NCBI GenBank assembly: GCA_016617855.1
Contig: JAECUM010006776.1
Span: 1 to 64,000, forward strand
DNA length: 64,000 nucleotides
Source of the DNA: Megalonaias nervosa
Lineage: Eukaryota > Mollusca > Bivalvia > Unionida > Unionidae
Direction of reading: 5' to 3'
The notes below the pieces were generated by a model that was given only the letters and a program-made list of their open reading frames with translations, was not told the DNA's origin and did not search any database. The translations under genes were made by a program, and so were the position numbers. Below, in pieces: positions 55,601 through 61,600 of this stretch (its first letter is position 1; the number at the start of each line of letters is the position of its first letter).

Positions 55601-58600
55601 ATAATTTTAGGTATTGTAATATTGCTATTAAATGCAGTTTTTGGCTCTACTGGTTATAAACCAGAAGAGTATGGGTTAGCTGGTTGTCCATTGTCTTTAA
55701 TCTGTCATCAGATGTCAGTCCATATGTTAACACAGGTTTGTTATCAGTAATCCTTCTAAACTACTTGAATGATTGTCATGAAACTTGAAACACATTATTC
55801 CTAAAGTCTACTTGGTCCTAAAGGAAAATACTCTTCATACATTCAATATGGCCACCACAGCAGCCATCCAGAAAATCTTCGATTATTTTAATGAACGGAT
55901 GGTCATATCAGAATGGGGATGTTCACTACATGACATCTCACAATATCAAGTTAGTCCTGTATGAAAACTGTTGATCTGACATCCAACATGGTCACCAAGG
56001 CAGCCATTTTAAAAATCTTGTTGCAACTCCCTGAATAAAAAATCATGTCAAAATGGGGTTTCCACAGGAAGACTTCTTGTGATGTCTACTTGGTGCTAAA
56101 TGAAGATGGTTCTACTTAGACATTCATGATGGCTGCCACAGCGGCTATCTAGAAAATCTTCTTATTGCAACTCCGCCTGTATGGATGGTCATATCAGGAT
56201 GGGAGTTTTGCTTATAGACTTCATACAATATGTAATTGGTCCTAAAGGAAAAAATGATGATCTGACATCCAGTGTGGCTCCATGGCAGTTGTCTTGTTTT
56301 CTTGTTATTGGCTCTCCTCCTGAATGGAAAGCCATATTGGTGTATAGTTTTTACCAGAAGACTTGTTATGATGTCAGGTTGGTCTAATTGGTCTGAAATG
56401 AAAATGGTGCCACCCAGACATACAATATGGCCACCACAATAGCCATGTTGAAAATCTTGTTTCCACTCCTCTTGAATGGATGGTCATATTAACTTGGTAG
56501 TTTTGCAAAAGACTTTCTATGATATCTATTTGGTCCTGAATGAAAATGGTGCCTATCTGACATCCAATATGGCATCCATCTTGAAAATCATTTTATTACT
56601 TTTTTATAATAGAGAGTAACTTCGGAATGGAGTTTTCATCAGAAGATGTCTTACAATATCAGGTTATTCCTGAATGCAAATGGTGCCACCTGGACATACA
56701 ATATGGCAACCACAGTGATCATCTTGTTGTTACTCTGCCTTAACGGATGGTCACATCAGCATAGGGTTTTCTCTAAAAGATTACTTATGATGTCTGGTTG
56801 AGACTATATGAAAATCATACTGATCTGACATCTAACATGGTCACCACAGTAGCCATCTTGAAAATCTTGTTTTTGCTTCTTCACCTGAATGGAAAGTCGT
56901 CATCATGGGTTTTGCAACAGAAGACTTCTTTCGGTGTCCGTCTTAAATAAAGTTTTTCCTGTCTGATATCCATAATGGCTCTCATAATGGCCATCATGAA
57001 AATATTGTCATGTATATCAATAATTTCTGTAATTTTATTATGACTCTAAATTGTAGTGATAGTTGTTAGTTGAAATTTGTGACATGCATAGGTTTTACTT
57101 TAAGATATTAACAACATAAAATTGCATAGGATATATAAATAGATGCTTATGTACGTGTTTAGAGTTACTAATTATACAATTATTAGTAAATATGTTGTCA
57201 AGTTTTGGGCTGTTTCCCACTGGACAGGTCAGTCAGATGGGTTCTTTGAAGAATTAAGCTATTTCCCTTTGGATGGGTTAGATCATGTGATTTTTTTTTT
57301 ACCATGGTGGAGATTTGTAATTTGTCATGTAGCAGTAGTGACAAAAATCATGTTTTTTCTCCTATGCCTTATAAAAGTACCTATTGCTGGGCAATTTTTC
57401 CATTCTTATTTCTTGTGTTCCTGTTGTGACATCAAGTCTGCAGAAGTGTTTTATGTTGTATTTAGATATTATTTGAGAGGAAAAACATCTGTTTGGGATT
57501 ATTTAGTGCGAATGGACACGTCAGCATTGTTGGCAGACAAGTATGTTTGGGAATCTGAAATTTATACAGAACATTACATTGTCTTGGACTTTAATAGAAC
57601 TTTTTCCAGATCATTTTGGATTCATTTCATTATGCTGTATGTTCCTCTTAAATTTTCATTTTTATAACATTGATAATTAAATTGTATGTTAAGTTTTACA
57701 AAATTTGTTGGTTTTGCTTTTTTCTTAGTTTATGACCATAGAGTCCTAACAGTATCGCTAATCATCCTAGATAGAAAGTCATGTTAGCATTGTGTTTTAA
57801 CCAGACAAGTTCTTACGATGTTTATTTGATACTATATGAAAACAGTGCCAATCTGACATCTAGTATGTCCATCATAGCATCTGTTTTAAAAATCTTGTTA
57901 TTGGCTAAATGGAAAGTTATATGATTTTCACCAGGAGATTAATTATGGTATCTAGCTGGTCCTGAATGGAATTGGTGCAGATCTGACCTCTAACATAGCA
58001 TGAACAATATTGAAAATCTTGTCACCAGTTCTTGTTAATGGATGGTTGTATAAATGGGGGGTTTTCACCCGAAGTCTTCTAATGGTGTTTAGTTTGTCCT
58101 AAAGGAAAACGGCGCTGATCTTACATCCATTATGGGTGCCACAATAGCTAATTTGAAAATCTAATCATTCAGTATCACAAATGGTTTCAACTCTCCACAG
58201 TTAAAAACAAAACTGATCTGATCATTAATTAATGAGAAATAGTTTCAGAGATTAGAAAATTGGTCACTTCTTGGAACCTTTGGGAGAAGGTGGGTAAAAT
58301 TTTTATTTATTTAGCAGCAATTGTTGCCTATTTCTCTCCTTCCTTCCCACTCTGATGTCCTTTTTCAGTCTTGGTCCAAGTCAAAGGAGGATTATATTCC
58401 GATTGTCAGAAGTTGACTAGGGTATCAGACTGGAATCGTTTTATATTCTGGACCACCAATTCTTAATTGGAGGAGAGAATACTCTCCTTGGACTGTGGAA
58501 TAGCACCAGAAAAATATATAGCAATGCAATAATAGTAGATAAGTATTATAAGATCAAAATCAGTTGTACTTCCCAGAAACTACATAATTATAGGTATGAC

Positions 58601-61600
58601 AGTGCTCAGATTGGAAATAAAATGATTGCATATGTAACTAAAAATTGGCATTTGCAATTTTGCCACGATAAGAATCGTAATGTCGCAACTTGAACATGAC
58701 GTTTGTTGTATTATTGAAATGGACTATACAATCTACATCATATGTACATCTTTCTCCAACTTATATACGCATGCACTGTTAGGGACCTGCTGTGTGGATT
58801 GCTTATATGAGTCACTTGTAAAAATAAAGTCTTGGAAGCAACACACGGGTCCAAATTAGAAAACCTATTAGGAATGGTTAACTATCTTTCTAAATTTGCA
58901 CCAAATTTAGCAGAGGTTACAAGCTCTTTATGCGCCCTCTTGGAGAAAGACGTGGAATTATTCTGGGATGAACCTCAGAAGAAGGCATTTCAAGAGGTCA
59001 AGGATATAATCACGCGACACCCTGTGCTGATTTACATTGACTCAATCAAGCAATTAACACTCAAAGCAGAGGCTTCCAAATATGGGATCAGGGCATGCCT
59101 TATGCAAGACGGTCATCCCATAGCATTCACATCCAAAAACCTAACACAAACTGAAATAGGGTATGCTCAGATAGAAAAAGAAATGCTGGCTGTACTATTT
59201 GGTTGTAAACATTTTCATCAATTGGTTTTTGCTAGACCAGTTAGGGTGCACTCAGATCACAAGCTGATTGAATCAATCATGAGGAAGCCCCTTTCAGCAA
59301 CCCCTTCCACACCTTCATCGCATGATGTTGCAGCTTCAGCAGTACGATATCAAAGTGCATCTTGTAAGAGGGAAAGATTTGCCCATTAGTGATTATTTAT
59401 CAAGACAATCATTTTGGACACATACCCAAGATTGATTGAAAGACTTGACCTTCACGTACATACGATCAAACAATAGTTGTTTATCACAGATCGACGGTTA
59501 GAATGTCAGAAGAGCGTTATCAAAGTTGACCTGCAAATGCAAACTTTGATATAGACTGTAACTCAGGGATGGCCTAGTTCACATGCTGACTGCAATACAG
59601 ATGTGCTTGAGCTCTGGAATCACAGGGATGAGCTATCTGTAGAAGATTACTTAATTTTCAGAGGTCAAAAGTTAATTGTACCGAAAGGTCTCTGGCAGAA
59701 GATGATACGAGCTGTGTACACTGGTCATCTGGGAGTAAACAAGACATTAGAATGCACGAAAGATAGCATCTTTTGGCCAGGCATGGTCGAAGAAATCACA
59801 GACCATGAGTTAAAATGCTCGATATGTCTCACTCACAGCGACTCCAATGCAAAAGAACCTTTAATCCCACATGATATCCCACAAAGGCGATATAAAAAAA
59901 TTGGTACTGACCTGTTTGCATTTGATGGAAAAAATTATCTCATGACTGTAGATTATTATAGTTGCTTTTTTGAGATAGACTTGTTGCCTGACACACACAG
60001 TATCACAGTTATCAGGAAACTGAAAGTACACGTGTCATGAAATGGTATTTGTGATGTTTGTGTCAGCAACAATGGACCGCAGTTATCATCCCAAGAATTC
60101 GCAAACTTTGCGAAAGAATGGAGTTTCGAACACAGGACGTCAAGTCCATTACATGCAATGTCTAATGGTTTGGCTGAAAAGGCAGTCTCAATTGCCAAGA
60201 AATTGCTCACCAAAGCAAGGGACAGTAAGCATGACCCTTATTTAGCCTTGTTAGAATATAGAAATACGCACTTGGATTGCAGATACACACCAGCTCAAAT
60301 GTTACTTAGTAGAAGAACAAAATCTATAATACCGATTACAAATAAACTTCTCAAACCACAGACCTTTGACCTAACTATTGTTCAAAAGAAAATGCAGCAG
60401 TCGAAATCAAAGCAAAAACATTATTTTGACAAATCAGCAAAATTACTTAAACCCCTTTCCGTAAATGATTCTGTGAGAGTTCAATTTGGCAAAGTATGGA
60501 AATCTGCCAAGCTTATAAGAGTTCACAGTGGCAGGTCATATTCTGTACAAACTAGGGATGGTGGCGTTTTACGGCTGAAATTGAAGGTTACTTAATATAA
60601 CCATGGAGAATCTGTCTGATGTGACCCCATTTGCTGCTTGTGTATTGGCTGACCCCAAGCAGCAATATGAAGATACTCCATTTCAAACAGTTTTCCCTAG
60701 AGAGCCCCATTTCAGTAACACTATCCCAGAATCAGGAGCTAAGACTTTGAGGTCAGACGCCCCATATATAACAGGGTCTGGAAGAGAGGTGAAACCTCTA
60801 TGTAAATGATGAATGGATTAAGTAACATTGATGGTTATAGATAGAGAACTGAAATGAAACTTGAGTGTAAATGACATCCCAGGAGTGCTGTTTATGTGGA
60901 AAGGCAGAGACTGTTAACAACTGATGAGTACATGACAAGCAGGATGATTGTTTAGGGTATACAAAAAATAAAATGTTAATGGTTATCCAAGATGCATGTG
61001 AACATTATTAATGCATTAAATATGTTTTGGACATTACTTACATATGCATTGTCATTATGTGATATACTGTTTCATGTCAAATGTATATCATTGAAAATAA
61101 CTATTTCTACAGAATTATTTAGATTTCGTTGCCTTGTTTTATATGTTACCTTCAGAATAAAACAACTTTGTTTATTTTGTCAAAACAAGGGTAATGTTGT
61201 ATTGTTGAAATGGACTATACAATCTACATCATGTGTACATCTTTCTCCAACTTCTATATGCATGCACTTTTAGGGACCCGCTGTGTGGATTGCTTATACG
61301 AGTCACTCTTAGAAATAAAGTCTTGGAAGCAACACACTTGTGTCTGTTCCAATATATACATCTCACTTGAAATAGTTTATGATAAGAAACACAACAACGT
61401 TGACACTGATCTCATATATATACAATTTGCACAAGAAGGCACATGCAATTTAATTTTCAGCATAATCCATTTTCAGTTGTGAGACACCTATTTTCTACAT
61501 TAAGTGGCCATCTTTACATGTAACAAGGTTGGCTAGCAGCATTGAAATAACTGTCTGAATTATGTAGAAATAATGAGAAGTATGAAAAATTACAGAAGGA

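Larger units (their letters stand above)
58703..61337 (+). mobile_element. plus-strand Ty3/gypsy retrotransposon, internally deleted
   Basis: Partial 5' LTR 58703-58844 and 3' LTR to about 61337 share GAAATGGACTATACAATCTA, CATCTTTCTCCAACTT, GCATGCAC, GCTGTGTGGATTGCTTAT and AATAAAGTCTTGGAAGCAAC. The 5' LTR is followed within a few bases by the RT connection/RNase H region, so primer site, gag, protease and most of RT are gone. RNase H, integrase and a C-terminal tail remain. Catalytic residues are altered (see domain entries). Confidence 0.85.
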
